Source: Ptiloglossa arizonensis (taxonomy: Eukaryota; Arthropoda; Insecta; Hymenoptera; Colletidae). From it: a stretch of 64,000 nt of DNA. This document shows positions 62,263 to 64,000 of the stretch, piece after piece. How positions within the stretch are numbered: the first letter of the stretch is position 1; each line of letters starts with the position of its first letter. The stretch is taken from assembly GCF_051014685.1 (NCBI RefSeq), contig NW_027478463.1:248001-312000 (forward strand), given 5' to 3'. The translations under genes were made by a program, and so were the position numbers. A model generated the notes under the pieces. That model saw nothing but the letters and a program-made list of their open reading frames with translations, had not been told where the DNA came from and ran no database searches.

Positions 62263-64000
62263 CTCGCGAACGGATTACCAACTCGAGAAATTGCAGTTGC
62301 ATCTGAAAGCATAATCTCGCCCGATTACAATGCTATGTGTATTTCTGCCCTAGGCCATAGAGGTTATTGGTTTCGAGTATCAGACTTGCGAAAATTTTGA
62401 TGGTTTCTCAACCATTCCGTAACTTCAAACTCCCATATTTCGCGAACGGATTGACGAACTCGAGAAATTCCTGTTGCATCTGAAAGCAGAAACTCGACCG
62501 ATTACAACGCCATGTGTATTTTTGCCCTAGGCAATTGTAGTTATTGGTTTCGAGTATCAGATTTGCGATAATTTTGACGGTTTCTCAACCATTCCTTAAC
62601 TTCAAACTCCCATATCTCGCGAACGGATTGACGAACTCGAGAAATTCCTGTTGCATCTGAAAGTAGAAACTCGCCCGATTACAATGGGGTGTGTACTTTT
62701 CCCCTAGGCCATTCCAGTTATTGGTTTCGAGTATCAGACAAGCGAAAATTTTGATGGTTCCTCAACCATTCCTTAACTTCAAACTCCCATATCTCGCGAA
62801 CGGATTGACGAACTCGAGAAATTCCTCTTGCATCTGAAAGTAGAAACTCGCCCGATTACAACGGTATATGTATTTTTCCCATCGGCAATAGTACTTATTG
62901 GTTTCGAGTATCAGACTTGCGAAAATTTTGATGGTTTCTCAACCATTCCTTAACTTCAAACTCCCATATCTCGCGAACGGATTGACGAACTCGAGAAATT
63001 CCTTTTGCATCTGAAGGTAGAAACTCGCCCGATTACAAAGGTATGTGTATTTTTGCCCTAGGCAATTGTAGTCATTGGTTTCGAGTATCAGACTTGCGAA
63101 AATTTTGACGGTTTCTCAACCATTCCTTAACTTCAAACTCCCATATCTCGCGAACGGATTGACGAACTCGAGAAATTCCTGTTGCATCTGAAAGTAGAAA
63201 CTCGCCCGAATACAACGGTATTTGTATTTTTGCCCTAGGCAATAGAAGTGATTGTTTTCGAGTATCAGACTTGCGAAAATTTTGATGGTTTCTCAACCAT
63301 TCCTTAACTTCAAACTCCCATATCTCGCGAACGGATTGACGAACTCGAGAAATTCCTGTTGCATCTGAAAGCAGAAACTCGCCCGATTACCACGGTATGT
63401 GTATTTTTCCCCTAGGTCATTGTAGTTATTGGTTTCGAGTATCAGACTTGCGAAAATTTAGATGGATTCTCAACCATTCCTTAACTTCAAGCTCCCGTAT
63501 CTCGCGAACGGATTGACGAACTCGAGAAATTCCTGTTGCATCTGAAAGTAGAAACTCGCCCGAATACAACGGTATGTGTATTTTTGCCCTAGGACATAGT
63601 AGTTATTGGTTTCGAGTATCAGACTTACTAAAATTTTGACGGTTTCTCAACCATTCCTTAACTTCAAACTCCCATATCTCGCGAACGGATTGACGAACTC
63701 GAGAAATTCCTGTTGCATCTGAAAGTAGAAACTCGCCCGATTACAATGGGGTGTGTACTTTTCCCCTAGGCCATTCCAGTTATTGGTTTCGAGTATCAGA
63801 CAAGCGAAAATTTTGATGGTTCCTCAACCATTCCTTATCTTCAAACTCCCATATCTCGCGAACGGATTGACGAACTCGAGAAATTCCTGTTGCATCTGAA
63901 AGTAGAAACTCGCCCGATTACAACGGTATGTGCATTTTTGCCCTAGGCAATAGTAGTTATTGGTTTCGAGTATCAGACTTGCGAAAATTTTGATGGTTTC
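62263..64000 (+). repeat. D-prime unit 3, cut by the window end (at least 10 monomers)
   Basis: Starts are 62263, 62439, 62616, 62793, 62970, 63147, 63324, 63501, 63678 and 63855; the last is incomplete (146 bp). The first six share with unit 2, against unit 1, the variants CCATAGAGG, GCGATAATTTTG and TATATGTATTTTT. From 63324 on it follows unit 1 (ACCACGG with CCTAGGTCA, then CCCGTATC) and not unit 2. The array continues past the edge. Confidence 0.9.

Larger units (their letters stand above)
1..64000 (+). repeat. Continuous 177-bp satellite array filling the window
   Basis: The same monomer recurs every 177 bp from the first to the last base (starts at 1, 178, 355, 532 and so on), always in the same orientation. 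Landmarks by monomer offset: TCGCGA at 2-7, CTCGAG at 21-26, CCTAGG at 88-93, AAAATTTT at 130-137, then CTCAACCAT and AACTTCAAACTC before the next start. About 361-362 monomers fit. Lengths deviate only by 1-2 bp in named variants (type D 176 bp; monomers with GCGAAATTTTG or TTTTTCCCTAGG 1 bp short). No unrelated DNA interrupts the array and no inversion was seen. Large homogeneous arrays of 150-180 bp monomers with higher-order structure are typical of eukaryotic centromeres; that role here is inference. A subtelomeric or heterochromatic knob satellite is the alternative. Confidence 0.98.

Noticed and set aside
1..64000. CRISPR array (regular repeats with spacers)
   Set aside because: The whole 177-bp period is conserved; there are no unique spacers and the repeat is far too long.
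1..64000. Arabidopsis CEN180 or human alpha satellite because of the similar monomer length
   Set aside because: The sequence does not resemble either as I know them; only the length is close.

Overview
This window is a single uninterrupted block of satellite DNA. From base 1 to base 64000 it is built only from head-to-tail copies of one monomer of 177 bp (variants of 175-176 bp occur), about 361-362 copies, all in the same orientation. I see no gene, RNA gene, transposon, CRISPR array or unique DNA. The short open frames that exist are satellite sequence that happens to miss a stop codon; identical frames recur wherever the same monomers recur. The window starts within 1 bp of a conserved monomer landmark and ends inside a monomer, so the array extends past both edges.

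Organism: the scale, purity and nested higher-order structure indicate a eukaryotic chromosome and a centromeric or pericentromeric array. A monomer of 177 bp, moderate GC (75 of 177 bases in the first monomer by hand count), retained CpG and phrases such as CTCGAGAAATTC are, to my eye, most like flowering-plant centromere satellites, but I cannot name the species. It is not Arabidopsis CEN180 or human alpha satellite as I know them.

Layout: (1) 1-14845 carries a family with a 10-monomer higher-order repeat (HOR, about 1767 bp; copies at 355, 2122, 5835, and a scrambled stretch 3889-5834), followed by a tandem duplication of a 27-monomer block (5835-10605 and 10606-14845), the second copy having lost exactly three monomers. 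(2) 14846-18206 is an 11-monomer block and a shortened 8-monomer second copy. (3) 18207-24150 is an irregular mosaic. (4) 24151-33951 is a domain carrying a divergent type C monomer with a 16-monomer periodicity; its first 700 bp hold a dense cluster of single-base indels that looks like a consensus or assembly defect. (5) 33952-51821 has seven HOR units, each beginning with a 176-bp type D monomer, with sizes 17, 13, 13, 15, 14, 13 and 16 monomers; three units have the same length but different composition. (6) 51822-64000 has three longer units beginning with a sister D-prime monomer (38, 21 and at least 10 monomers) with nested 3- and 4-monomer duplications.

What the sequence records is array evolution: unequal exchange in whole-monomer steps, local amplification, chimeric monomers made by crossover inside the repeat, and private substitutions that show which block was copied from which. 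A CENP-B-box-like core on the minus strand of many monomers is the only protein-binding-like motif I would flag, and it is incomplete.

Naming used below: type A = monomers with TCGCGA and CTCGAG; type B = CTCTCGAACGGATAGAC with CTCGAAAAATT; type F = with TGCGTCTG, ACTATGG and TTTTTCG; type G = with AGCAG, CCATGG and GACATAG; types C, D and E are defined in their own entries. Monomer starts are placed at the CTCGCG/CTCTCG position, which puts base 1 at a monomer start.
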